Part shown: positions 1-12,500 of the stretch, piece after piece
Numbering within the stretch: position 1 is the first letter of the stretch
Layout of the letters: the number at the start of each line of letters is the position of its first letter
DNA from: Phoronis australis
Taxonomy: Eukaryota > Phoronida > Phoronidae
Assembly: GCA_002633005.1 (NCBI GenBank)
Contig: NMRA01000063.1
Span: forward strand, 1 to 62,000
DNA: 62,000 nt
Reading direction: 5' to 3'
The notes under the pieces: model-generated
The model's input: only the letters and a program-made list of their open reading frames with translations
The model's database searches: none
Told to the model about the DNA's origin: nothing
Position numbers and translations under genes: made by a program

Positions 1-1260
1 AATGAAAATCTTCTCTAGTCAATCAATGTCAATGGTGCACAACCCTGCAGACTTCATACGAGCCACAAACTAGATGGAAAAGATTTCCATGGTTCCATGT
101 CACTATGACGAAGGTTCAATACTCCGAAGGTCCAGTACTCAGAATGCCCATTACTCCGAAGGTTCGTTATCTTCTAAACATCACTACTTTGAATTTCCAC
201 TATTCCAAACCCAAAGCCGGGTCTCTAATCTTTGTACTCGAAACGAATTGGAAATTATTTTTGGCAATTTCTCTGCTCCTTTTGTGCGAACTCAAGATAA
301 GTGGTTATCAGATTGTGCTGGAATAATTATAGTTCATGCATATGAGTCTCTAGTCCAAGTTTGCACTTAAAAATCCATATATGCGTGCTACAAACTCGAG
401 TAAAAACTCGAAATTTCAAGTTTAAACTCAAACTTTTAGCTTTAATGTTGGTTTTGTCAACTGCAAAATATCGGACTAATCAATCATCCACGTAAGTCAT
501 TATGTATTCGAGCATTGAGTAATGGACACTTATCTTGAGTTCCCACAAAGGTAGATTAAAAAATGCCAAACATTATTTCGAGTTCTGAGTAAAAAGATTC
601 GAGACTGGGCCCAGAATTCCGACAGTTCAATATTTTGGTTGTGTGATCACGACTCATTCTCAAGCAGAGACAACATCTGGGGCACGGCCTCGGCGACCAA
701 CGGCGGTTTCAAATTTAAGAAGACTAAATGGGACTCCCCGACTTCATGAGGACTGGCAAGGACAGGGTGGCCTAGTAACTTCATTTAGTTTCGACCCGGC
801 CGTGTGCGTCGCGCTGCGATTCGATCGTGACATGAATTTGATGAATTGTGTCATGGCTGATGATTCATCAGTATTCCTACTTCATATCATTTTAAAATTC
901 AAGTGCGTACTCATTTTAAGACATGCGGGCAATTTCGCATGCGCATGAAATCTGGCTACCGTTTCTAGTTGTGCTGGCCAGCTGGAGACGGTAGTCACTG
1001 TCTACATAAAACCCAAAGTGTTTTAGTGCCCGGGCGTTGTTTTCGGTATAGGTGCATATAATAGCCGAAATATCGCTTATTTTAGCATGCAAAAATCAAG
1101 TTCAAAAATCACATCTGAGTCTGAAAGTGTAGATATGTTTGGAGCAATGAATCTTCGGAGTGGTGAATCGTTGAAGTAGTGAACCTTCGGAATAGTCAGT
1201 GAACCTTCCGAGTAGTAAACTTTCGAAATAGTGGGATGTCCCCATTTCCAGCTATGTAAG
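1..1260. other. Intergenic stretch with degenerate inverted repeats
   Basis: No gene is recognised. Short imperfect repeats resembling ACTCCGAAGGTTC occur at about 105-235. Their reverse complements (GAACCTTCGGAGTAGT and variants) occur at about 1140-1240, so the stretch could be an old element with long degenerate inverted ends. The two open frames near 74-370 and the one at 643-948 have no recognisable domain and lie in the repeats. Confidence 0.35.
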
Positions 1261-1833
1261 CAACTTAAGTAACACGCTAAAATACAACCAGAAATACAAT
1301 TTTCTTAAGTCATTCGCCAACTAGACTTCATATTTCCGTCTGAGTATGCAATGAGGTGTAATCACTCATTTAAGCATGGCTGATTTGAAACTTCGGCAGT
1401 GAGGAAATAACGTGAGAATGTTCTCTTTTTGGACCACATTACATCATAATTTGCGTCCCGTTCTTTGCGAGCAATCGTTGCAGCATCCTTGTATCTGGTA
1501 TTACAAATTCTGTCTCATCTCATGAACGTGAGTCGTCGTCATGTATACAGATTTCCTTTCCCTTAATTCAGCTGCGTCAAAGGCATCACCGAAAACTCTA
1601 CAGTGTCGACGTTTACAAAATACCAAGATCCACTGTTCTTGAAATTCGAACCACCATGCTGGCTACGGGCCTGAATAGGATATATGCATTTGAGGAGAGA
1701 TAGGGTCATCTAAAAAAGTCGCCCCTACATCGATCAAACCTCTGCACGCTACTGCCCCACCGCTAAAAATGTCTGTAAAGTATCTTTTGTTGCATGCAGA
1801 ATGTTGCTCGACATTATGCAAATGGTTTCAAGC

Positions 1834-2690
1834 GGTTACCTGGCGGGTGATCTAGCTCAACTCAGGTACTTGGGCGTGTCTGGCGGGAATAATCCACCAC
1901 TAGATTTGTCTGGCAGTATTTATTCTTAATTTCTGGGCTTACGGCGAATATTTTGTTTATGTGGTTACCTCTTGGGTTGATCTAGCTCAATTCATATATT
2001 TGGGTGTGTCTGGCGGGGCTAACCCACCACTAGATTTGTCTGGCAGTGTTCATTCGTGATACCTGGGCTTACGGTGAATATTTTGGAACTGGTTTTAGGC
2101 GGTTACCTCTTGGGTTGATCTAGCTCAATTTTTAACCCTTTTTGATAATCGTCTGGCAGGGGCACCCCACCACTGAAATTGTCTGGCATCTAACTGTTGC
2201 CAGTGCTATGTTCAGTGATGGTGAACATCGTGCAATTGGTTTCAAATGGTTACCTGATGGGTTGATCTAGCTCAATTCAGGTATTTGGGCGTGTCTGGCG
2301 GGGGTAACCCACCACTAGATTTGTCTGGCAGTGTTCATTCGTGATACCTGCATGGGCTTACGGTGAATATTTTGCGACTGGTTTCAAGCGGTTACCTCTT
2401 GGATTGATCTAGCTCAATTTTTGCATCTTTTATATGTTCGTCTGGCGGGTACTCCCCACCAATGAAATTGTCTGGCAGTGACCAATTTTGATACTATGGA
2501 TGACGTAGCAGGTATCGAAGGCAGTTTTAAGTGGTTACCAGAAAAGTTGATCTAGCTCAGTTTTTGAGTCAGTAATTCTCTTGGCTCCCCTGACCACACC
2601 CACCAGAGCGAACCTGCCAGACGGCCATTTCCAAGCATCTGGCTACCCACAGAGCACTGTGGCATCAAACAAAATTGGTTACCTTTTCAT
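1834..2690 (+). repeat. 142-bp tandem repeat, six units and a partial seventh
   Basis: GGTTACC starts recur at 1834, 1963, 2101, 2249, 2390, 2533 and 2677, spaced 129-148 bp. Each full unit then carries the conserved block TTGATCTAGCTCA. Most also carry two TCTGGC words around a G-rich then C-rich pair (TGGCGGG and CCCACCA) that can form a short hairpin, and a GGGCTTACGGTGAATATT block. Units differ by substitutions and small indels, so this is an old array. The hairpin core and TCTGGC words are better kept than the spacers. No reading frame runs through it and no known satellite or RNA family is recognised. Confidence 0.8.
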
Positions 2691-2699
2691 GCCCAAAAA

Positions 2700-5600
2700 A
2701 GCTCTGGGATCCCGGTCTACATGATAAATTCAGTAAAATGGAGTATTCCTCAACATAGCGGCTAAGCCAGGATAAAAAATTAATATGTGAATCATAGACA
2801 TCGGTTAAAATGTCTATGGTGTGAATCTAATGACTGCACATGTCACAGCTTAGTGGCACGTGAAGGCTGTGGGGCACAAAACCCCAAAATGTTAACGTAG
2901 GAGTAGTTCATGAGATCGCAAAAATAACATTATAGTGATCTTGCTTTTTACACCCGAGCTTAAATTTAAATCGCATTCACAGTGCCAGGTGTGTAGCTGC
3001 ACGTGTGTGAAGTTAAGTTTGCACGACCTCTCATGGAGGCGTAGTTATACACCCAGACGTATTTGCGTTTATCATGCAAAAATTAAATACGAACTGTACG
3101 TAAATATACACTCGGATGTAGAATATACACTCGGGTGCAAACACCATCATATAATCAGGGCTTGTATGTTGCAGAATTGACGAGACATAATAAACCCCTA
3201 AAAGATCGGATGAGTACATTAGTAAAGCCGGACATGGTGTTTTAACGTTCGTAAGCTAGAGTACGGTTGATTTCGACAGGCAAGTTGTCCGACCAAGGCA
3301 GCCAAACCGGTTACTCGCAAAAGAGCCAAACGATTCTAAATGCTAATCTCGTAATCGTTTTGCACAAAATTATTGTCCTTCCTTTGAACCATGGGCACTG
3401 GAACCTGTTCCCATGCAGCAGGTGCGTGATAAAGTTACAGATACAAAATAATGAAGCAGCCAATTTAATTTCAGGTGCAGACAGAGAGTCACGTACGACA
3501 CTGGGCAGGATGAAAAAAGCCGCAAGTTAATGCAGAGTGCCGCCCTGCCCACGAAGTGGTAACCGAAGACCTATTTTCAAGCTATTTCATAGATAATGTC
3601 ACATCAGAAAGTGCCGGAGTAAAATTCATTCATGGACTACCAGAGATCAGTAGTTCAAATACTTGGTACATCACTCGAGCGCTCCATAGCACTCCATTCA
3701 ATGTTCTCTCACGAACTTTTTTTCACTTCGCGGCTGCAATAAAGTACCTTCAACCACAACACCTGTAATTTGGGGCTCCGCACTCTGTGCCACTGGTACC
3801 ATAAATTGTCAAATGTAACGAACTGTTGTACGTATTGGTTTGCTTTTGTGTACGTCACCACGAGAATCACCTTTTAATTTAAACAGCTACGAATAACAAC
3901 CGCACGTGATGGTGTCTTTTCTATTAGACCCTTGCTATCGGTCCTTAATTGTTGTTTGTGTTGGGATCTCGCGGTGACTTAATATGGCACAATACAGCTT
4001 CACCTATCATTTGATGGGCCTTGAGGCCTATTTGCGTGATTAAACTGGCGTTTCCTGATATTGCTAAGTCTTTACTAGGTTTACCTGGTTAGCCCAATAC
4101 ATCTTTAAAGACCGAACAAAGCCAGTGTTACTTATGACTGTCACTGAGACGATTGACTGTGGGTTTGTTTAAAAGGTAGCAATGCTTTGAGATTGTGCGT
4201 AGATGGAGAGTGAATAATCAAATCCAGTAATTAATTTATTATATGATAACCCCTAATCAGACAAATGAAACCTATTGTTAATTAAGTAATCAACTACAAA
4301 GAGTAACTACGCTAGCGCCCTCTTTAAAGATAACTTTAATCAAACAACCAAAACGATCAAATGTCAATCTGCTATCCAAGCTAAGACTCTCCACTTGTTG
4401 GATGTCTGTCCTGTTGGCGAATCTTCGAACTACACACACTGTATAGCGACAGTGTACTTGCTGGTCACCGTCTCTGGTGATGCAACACTTGCAGGCAATT
4501 TCTTCTACCCGCGAACCTTCTTGCTGGTCACAGTCTCTGGCTGATGAGGCAACACTTCAGGTAGTATCTTACTACCCACGATGCAAGTGACAAGCTCTTA
4601 GTTAACTTCCTGTTCGTTAACCCTTGCCCTTGCCAAGATCCTTTCTAGAATCTTCCACGAGATGGCTCTGTCGTACAATTGCTTCTGTACACCGTAGCCC
4701 GCAAGTCTTTATGCTTCAACTACTATAGCGCATCTAATTATCTTGTTGATTTCAGCCCATAATATAATATTCTACTTATTTAGTGATTGGCTAATAAAAA
4801 CCACATGATCATATCCACTCGATTATTGGCTGCTACAATTTGTTCTCAGAATATTCTAGAGTCTCTACGGTACTTTGACCCCAGAACCCAAAGTTGTAAA
4901 CACCATCTAAAAATAGATTTTGACGTTAAAATACATGTCTTTTGTTTGTCATCACTTGTATTTTGTTCGTCGTTTCAAATGGGCCCTCAGTGAGAACAGT
5001 AAATCTTACAGAACAGGTTACCCGCTACAAAGATTAAATAATCATAATAAAGTATCGCTCTGTTGACTGTATGCTGACTGCGTTCCCCGCCTCGGCTCAC
5101 GGAGGTGTGCCTTTTACCAATTCCCTCATTTGAGAATTTGGGCTTCAAGAAGTTATTTTTTCCACCTACAAAAATCTGCAGTTTTTCCAACTACGTTAAT
5201 CTTAAGCTACAGAGTAAATGTTTTTACTACTAGGCCTACCCATATTCTTAAACCTTGTCGTTCCATAAGTGGGAGTGCTAAAAACAAACGTCTGTTCTCG
5301 GTTGCATGAAACAGTCCCAAATACGGACTCAACTAAGTTCTCTAAATCTACTGCACATCTGTGGATTTGTGAAAACACCCACTGTCCTTCCTTACGCTGT
5401 TTTAGTTTCATTACAAAGTCACCTCTTTGTCTTCGATACAAATCGAGAGTGAACTCGACGTTGAATTCTCAATATTATCGAAAATAAATAAGGATCTTTC
5501 ATGCCGCTAATTTAGGGACTAAGTCCCTATTTATTTTCATTGAATTCATGACTCAATTTTTAATTATACTGTTAGAAAATATCAATTAGTTAAACAGGAG

Positions 5601-6949
5601 CTCATAATAAAGCTGAATTGACATAAAAAGTTTACATCTGTCAGTGAAGATACAAATAGGCAAAAAATTTGGGGAACTTAGTTGGGTCTCTATATAGGAC
5701 TGTTTCATGCGGCAACCCCGGCTGGCACTGGTCTCCAGCACAGATTTTGCTGTTCGGCGGGCAAACCCAGGGATGGAAGCCACGAGGAAGGGAAAACTTT
5801 CAGAAGACTTGACCCGGCCTACGCGTTCAAGATATCATTTTGACTTATGGTAGGAGAGATTTATGCCAGATTGCCCCAAATCACTGAGCTAATGCATTTT
5901 GTTGCCTTGGATCCAATGATAGAGATTTCCTTGAATTTCAGCCTTCATCTAATTCAATGAAGCATCATCAAAATTACCATTGAATAGTAAAAAACCCGTC
6001 TATGAATAAGTCCGGAGTCCTACCCGCACGGAAGAGAATATTGCCAGGCCGGTTTTATTTGGAAGACCTAATTCGACTTAAAGCCTTTTAACCACCTAAA
6101 CGGGGCGTAATGCATCGGTTAAAAGATCTCCGAGTATGACCCCATTCTAGATCCGATTCGGCAAAGCGCAGGTATTCTACTCGTTTAAAAAGACACTTAG
6201 ATGAGGATGGAAACGTGCGAGTCATCAACAACAAACAAGTTCGAAGTGAAAATTTACCTTTTCACCCCTCGAAACATACAGTTTGCGGTGTACTGCAGGC
6301 GCCGTATCAACACCACCCTCCCCGTTGTTCTCGTTTTTTGAAATTGTTCCACTTGCTGTTAATTGGGAACCCGACGAATGATGACAGCATCAATTGCTGC
6401 TCATTTCCAGTATTTGAAATTATATATATTTCATATTTAAGGGACCTTTTGATAACCTAAGTGGATATAATTTAAAAAGCCATAAAATATTGATACTTCT
6501 TCACCTAGGAGATATAATTTTTTGATGACGGGAAGAGTGTTCATGTCTAATCCGCTCAAGGTGCATGTAGGGGCAATTGCAAACAGACATTACCGCGATT
6601 TTGGATCGTAAGTCCCCCCCCCCACATCCCAAAAATGTAGTGGCCAGGGCCCCCAAAGGAAAACAGTAGTTGACAAATGTTTTCTATCTTGTACACCCTT
6701 CCTTTACACAGACCCCAACCCTACCTTCACATTAATGGCCACTGCTTCACCCTGATCCCTGCAAATTATTTGGGGGTATGTGCCCCCCTCAAGCATCCTA
6801 TGGCCCTCCCGCCATCACTAACAAGTAACAAACTATTGTCAATTAAATATTCAGTGAACAAGTGATTACTCTTGGTTTGACCCAACAAGTAAAGAACATC
6901 CATTGCTAGAAATTTAACAATTACCACAAATAATATAATAAGTATTTAT
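2700..6949. other. Long stretch without a recognised gene
   Basis: Only short open frames (at most 87 codons) occur, with no recognisable domain. Small structures seen: a diverged direct duplication of about 90 bp around 4450-4590 (GCTGGTCAC-GTCTCTGG words repeated), a perfect palindrome TAGGGAC-TAA-GTCCCTA near 5512-5528, and a C-run near 6612-6622. I see no exons of a known family. Confidence 0.5.
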
Positions 6950-7225
6950 TACTCTGCGCGTGCAAGCGCAGAGTACTGTTGTTCCTGGGTTTTCTTCAAT
7001 TTTATTCTTATTCTTCTTATTACTCTGCGCGTGCAAGCGCAGAGTACTGTTGTTCCTGGGTTTTCTTCAATTTTATTCTTATTTTTCTTATTACTCTGCG
7101 CGTGCAAGTGCAGAGTACTGTTGTTCCTAGGTTTTCTTCAATTTTATTCTTATTCTTATTACTCTGCGCGCGTAAGCGCAGAGTACTGTTGTTCCTGGGT
7201 TTTCTTCAATTTTATTCTTATCTTC
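6950..7225 (+). repeat. Four tandem copies of the element's left-end hairpin
   Basis: The hairpin TACTCTGCGC...GCGCAGAGTA plus a pyrimidine-rich tail recurs at 6950, 7021, 7092 and 7160 (spacing 71, 71 and 68 bp). The third copy has one change in the right arm. The inverted copy at 56303-57480 has this end only once, so the amplification is specific to this locus. Open frames of 86-92 codons across it are an artefact of the near-70-bp period. Confidence 0.85.
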
Positions 7226-8390
7226 TTATTCTTCTTCCGACCAACTTTGAGGCTTAATAACTCCAAATTGGGTGCAGGTACGGTCTTTTAATTCAGCATA
7301 TGACTTTTGACAGTATATAAATTTTGATTGGTTATATAATCATATTCCATACTGCACCGGAAGAGGTCGTTTGGTGCAAAGGTCATATAATTTTCAAAAT
7401 GTTACTCCTCCTTCAGTTTTAAAGCTGTGTTTTTCAAATTCGATGCACAGGTATAAGTCAACATGACAATTTAAAAAATTACTTTTCTAAGTAATCGGGT
7501 CATCCAATCAGGTGAAATAGGTCAAACGTCATTAGGTGCAAACTAAAATTTTGAGCTAGACACTTCAAATTGACAGGTCTGATTGCCACAGGTAAATCAA
7601 ATCGGAATCCAAAGTTTCAGGTGCAAACATGGGGTCATTAGGTGCATATTTCTTCTGAGAATTTGACCTTTTCAATCAGCAAGTTTTCTGATGTGTCAAC
7701 CGTTAGACAACTGTGATTCTCAGCATTAAACACATTTTCCGTGGGCTTTGCAATAATTCTCCTAAAGATGCTTAAAATGCACCGGATAAGGTCAATTAGT
7801 GCAAAGGTCATGTAATGTTCAAAATGTTATATCTCTTACGTTTTTCAAGGAATTCTTTTCAATTTCAGCACACAGGTGTAAGTCAACATGCCAATTGAAT
7901 ACCCTACTTTACTTCCCAATAGGCCTAACCAAACAGAAAAAATAGGTCAAAAGTCATTGAGTGCAAACTAAAATTTTGAGCTAGAGACTTCAGAATTACG
8001 TACCTGTTTACTAAGTGCGATTGAGTTTGAATTCTACATGTTCAGGTCATTTGGTGCACCCATGGGGTCATTAGGTGCATTTTTCTTCTGAAAGCTTGAC
8101 CACTTCATTCATCTTGTATTCTTAAGTGCTTAAAGTAAAACATCTGTGATTATTAGCATGAACCACACTTTTAATCAAGTTAACAACTACTCCCTCATCG
8201 GGGCTCATAATGCACCGGAAGAGGTCAATTAGTGGAAAGGTCATCAAAAATTAATATGAAATTTCTCCTACAATTTTAAAGAATTCCTTTTCATATTGGT
8301 TAACGGGTTGCTGTCAGTAACTTCCCATAATAATTCCAGTAATACGCACGCGAGTCCATTATTGACACGTCGTGACAATAATCTTTCTAG
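6950..8390 (+). mobile_element. Helentron/Helitron-like non-autonomous element, copy 1
   Basis: The left end is a perfect hairpin, TACTCTGCGC-loop-GCGCAGAGTA. The right end is a hairpin (near TTGACACG-CGTGACAA) followed about 10 nt later by CTAG, which fits the hairpin plus CTRR ending of Helitron-type elements. An inverted copy with the same two ends lies at 56303-57480, and there the flanking host repeat shows a clean insertion between T-rich bases without an obvious target duplication. The body holds repeated phrases such as CATTAGGTGCA but no replicase or helicase frame, so it depends on other copies. Assignment to Helentrons rather than another hairpin-ended class is an inference. Confidence 0.6.
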
Positions 8391-8636
8391 TTCTTCCTAT
8401 TCTTATTCTTCTTCCGACCAACTTTGAGGCTTAATAACTCCAAATAGGGTGCAGGTACAGTCTTTAAAATCAGCATATGACTTTTGACAGTACATGAATT
8501 TTGATTCGTGATATAATCATATTCCATAATGCACCAGAAGAGGTTGCTGTCAGTAACTTCCCGTACCAATTCCTTTAATACGCAGTCGCAGAGTCCATTG
8601 TCACGGCGTGACAATACTCTTTCTAGTTCCCACATG
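8391..8636 (+). mobile_element. Internally deleted second copy of the Helentron-like element
   Basis: It begins directly after the CTAG end of the previous copy. It repeats the segment after the pyrimidine tract (TTCTTCCGACCAACTTTGAG and onward), jumps to the right-end segment and finishes with TTGTCACGGCGTGACAA and CTAG at 8633-8636. Head-to-tail joining of a deleted derivative to a full copy is typical of rolling-circle elements. Confidence 0.6.
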
Positions 8637-9498
8637 TTGCCTGTTGGACAGAGAGCAATGTCCTGAATTCTACATGAACTCCATTAAGCCTATTTGCTCC
8701 ATATTTCCCATTAGAAATCCACCTCCACCCTACCCTTGGAATAAATTGCTCATTACCAGTGGTGCACAGCCATGGAGATATATGCAGCAGAATTTGCTAG
8801 AGTTGGACTCACATATAGACATGGTTTTCCCTTTTAAAAAACCAAGAAAGACATAAAAATCTGTTTTTCCATCTTGTAAATGAGCTCATTTCCTTTTACC
8901 AATTCAAAGTAATAAATAACATGACAGTTTACCCAACACTTGCTGCACGCCATCTTCATCGATTCCTAAGTAACAACACCATAAAAAGACCAGTTACACC
9001 TCCAAAAAGAAAAATAACGACTTGAACATGTTTGCAGCATATTGAGTTGTCCTCACAACTTAATCAGTCTTGGTGTAACCAGTTTGATGTACTACATCTT
9101 TAATTTTTTTTAATTTAAACACAAAAATATAAAATGTGCCAATTCCATTTGAAACGTCTGATTAAAGTGCTAAAAACCACCTTTTACCTTGTTTTGACTA
9201 GTGACTACATTGTCAACATCATTGAACACTCCATTATAGCACTAAACATAATAAACATATTGTCAGATAGTGTTTATGGGTCTTCCAATTTGACAGCTGA
9301 TTGACTTGGTGGGGTTGTTTTTTGTGTTTTGATATGAAATTGGTGATTTTATGCTCTTTGAGAGAAGTAAGTCAGAATCCGCAAATTCTACCTGCTATCA
9401 GGGAAAACGTTTCTACGCATAATAAGTATGTTTGAATAACTAGCACAAAGTTGCATGGTTCAGTTGTTCAAGTTCATGAATTTATGGGTCTATGGGAA
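8637..9498. other. Region downstream of the POLB stop, likely containing its 3' UTR
   Basis: On the minus strand this follows the POLB stop codon at 9499-9501. No second gene is recognised. The 82-codon plus-strand frame at 8608-8856 has no known domain. Confidence 0.45.
9099..9114 (-). terminator. Possible POLB polyadenylation signal
   Basis: Two ATTAAA hexamers on the minus strand (plus-strand TTTAAT at 9099-9104 and 9109-9114) lie about 390 nt after the stop. No AATAAA is seen on that strand in the 400 nt past the stop. This is a weak candidate chosen by position. Confidence 0.3.
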
Positions 9499-9593
9499 TT
9501 ACAAGCTTCGTTCACATGGTTTCTTGAACTTCATGTCAAGGTAATCAAATATGTCTTCCTCACTCGTCACAGGCAGGGGTTCCCCAGGAGTTC
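9499..9593 (-). CDS. POLB: POLB last coding exon
   Basis: 95 nt reading [20 protein letters not shown] and onward, ending PCERSL and TAA at 9499-9501. It matches human 305-335 ([20 protein letters not shown] region). Acceptor TTTTACAG. Confidence 0.95.
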
Positions 9594-12500
9594 CTGTAAA
9601 ACAGAGAAAGGAAAACTTTGATATACAAAACTAAGGGACATTTTGAATGAAAGCTAACACTTAAAGTGGCATAAACATGTGCTTTCTGACACTAGTATAA
9701 AATTGGTTTTGTCATGTTCCTTTCTCAGTGAAGAAGTGACATCTGGGCTTGCAAAAGACTAATACAGGAGCAACACGAAGCATTGAAATACGCCGATGAA
9801 TGCACCACTAATGGTGTGCTTCTAGGGCTGTTTATTTGTGTCATAAAAATGGCCCCTAAATTGTACAAAATATGTCATATCCATACGAAAACTGGTATGT
9901 GTCATCAAACCTATTTACCAAAGTTCATAAAAATCTATAAAGGAACTTCTGAAATCGAGGAAAACGGAAAAAAATGAAATTGCTACTTGGAAGCTATGGT
10001 CACAAAACAAAACATAACTACCACTAGGAGGCACCACAGTAGATGAAATTGTCGAAAAATCATCAACAGTCCACTTCACACTTAGAATATATATGACATT
10101 TTTCACAATCATCCTTAAGTCCCAGACATCAACTTTTGGCCCGGAGCAACTGACACGGAACAAACTGACCCGTGTCAAGCGGCCGTTTACACACACAACT
10201 CACTAACCGTGGCAAGACGGAAATTGCAGGCTGGAGAGACTGGATCGCGCATGCGCAGGTTTACAACTGACGAGAGTTGCAGAGACAAAGAACCCTTATG
10301 AAGGTCATTGCACAAGCGCAGTAGAGATGATGTCAGAATATAGTCTGACAGTATTTTTAGTTGTACTGTTTTGTTTCGTTATTCTGTTTGATTGGCATGA
10401 CCCCTGAGTTAAGTACAGTGATGATGTAATTTGTTTACTACAAAATAGTGTGCAATTTTCTGGAAGACTCTAGCATGACAATGATTAATGCAGTCTGGAA
10501 TATTCTAGAGACTAGTATATGTTTGTAGAATGGTTGGGTACATTCAGGAAAGTTCTAGAATGTGCTTGAATTGATGAAAAGTTCCAGAACAATACATTAG
10601 GCTATAAATACACAAGCACGGGTTTGTGTTAGTCAGATCAAGTCAGTTCATCAGGAGATCAAGTCGGGAGATCAAGTCAGATCAAGTAAGTTGAAGAAAG
10701 TTAATCAGGAGAACTACAGTTGAGTTGCACTGGCGAATCAGCAGTTACAGCGATAGTCAATAGAGAGCCAGCTATAGAGACAGCAGGTTATTGAATAGAC
10801 GAGTGTAACAGTTACTGAACATGTCTCAGAAGTTCATCACAAGTCAAGGCTTCGCAGCACTGGCTGGAGCATAAACAGACATTGCGTCGGACGTTTTGTT
10901 TGAGTAGGCTTCTGAACGTACGGTAGGGATTAATAAACTCGAACCAGTCTTCAGTCCATCGTCGCACCGAAAGCTATTAGCACCGGTCTGTAACATCCTG
11001 TGCCCACCCACACACGGTGAAAAACGTGACAGATGATCCTTTCTGCCTTGCTCCAGTTTGGTGTTTAGACTTATAATTGACACGGCGCAAGATGTTCGGG
11101 CACAAATTGCTCTACCTCACAAACGTGTGGTAAAAATTTGTCACCGGGGTGTCAATTTGCTCCGTGTCAGTCCGTTTACACACTGGAACAACTTGTTGTG
11201 TGTCAGCTGATCCATGTCAATTTTGTAAGTGTAAACGGCACTTTAGACGTGTCATCATTTAAATAGGAAGCAATTTATCAAATTTCATAAAAATCCATCA
11301 ACTACCTTCAGAGAAACAGAGGAAAGAAAACTGAAAAAAGGAAATTGTCACTAGACGGCACAGTGTTAGTCAGATCCGTCTGAAATCGTCGTTGTTCGTT
11401 TTCAACTTCATATAAATACACATACTCATTTAATAAAGATGCCGCAGAGGCTTTAGGAGATAAAGCCATTGGCATAAAAAAAAACTGCCACTAGGAAGTG
11501 GCAAAGTAGTTGAGGTGATCAGAAAATCATCGTCAACCCTCTTCTTCACATTATGCCAATTTCCACAATCATCTTTAGAGTGGTAGATGTCAAAAAACAG
11601 ACTCAAAAACAGTACGAAGAGAAATGCGGAGCGTCGAAATGCTTCAAATCCATCAAAAAACTGTAAAATATCAACGTTTCTTAACAGAACGCTATTTACC
11701 ACATTTCATGAAAATCCGTGAGCAAACTTTAACAAAACGGAAAAAACAAATTGCCACTAGGGGACAAAGCATTCATCGGACCAGTCTGAAAGAGGACCAT
11801 GCTGGATATTAGCCTTTGGATAAAGCATGTTTTACATTTATTGTATTTTTATCTTCTTTAAATAAAGTTTATCATTATTATTGTTATTGTTATTATTATT
11901 ATTATTATTATTATAAAGTTGCCGTCTTCCGTGGTCAATGTCACATAAATACACTTGCTAAATTTTATAAACATTCTGCAAAGGGCTTAGGAGATACAGC
12001 TAAGAGCGAAAAACTGCCACTACGAGGTGTCACTGTAATTGAAGCCGGAAAATCATCATCAACCGTCCTCTTCACACTAACAATATAAGCCAATCATCAT
12101 CAACCGTCCTCTTCACACTAACAATATAAGCCAATCATCATCAACCGTCCTCTTCACACTAACAATATAAGCCTATCATCATCAACCGTCCTTTTCACAC
12201 TAACAATATAAGCCAATCATCATCAACCGTCCTCTTCACACTAACAATATAAGCCAATCATCATCAACCGTCCTCTTCACACTAACAATATAAGCCAATT
12301 TTCACAATCATCCTAAGAGTGGTTTGGTTGACAGAGGGCGGACACCAAAAACAGTAAAAATGGCCACTAGATGGAGCAAAATAAGTCGAATCCATCTGAA
12401 AATCAGAAAATGTCACCGTTCTTTAAAAGAAAGCTATTTAACAAATTTCATGAAAATTCGTCGAGAAACTTCCATCAGAGAAACAGAGGAAAACAGAAAA

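Noticed and set aside
9915-10196. 93-codon minus-strand frame near the last POLB exon
   Set aside because: It lies in the dominant repeat and adjoining TIR element and does not match Pol beta.
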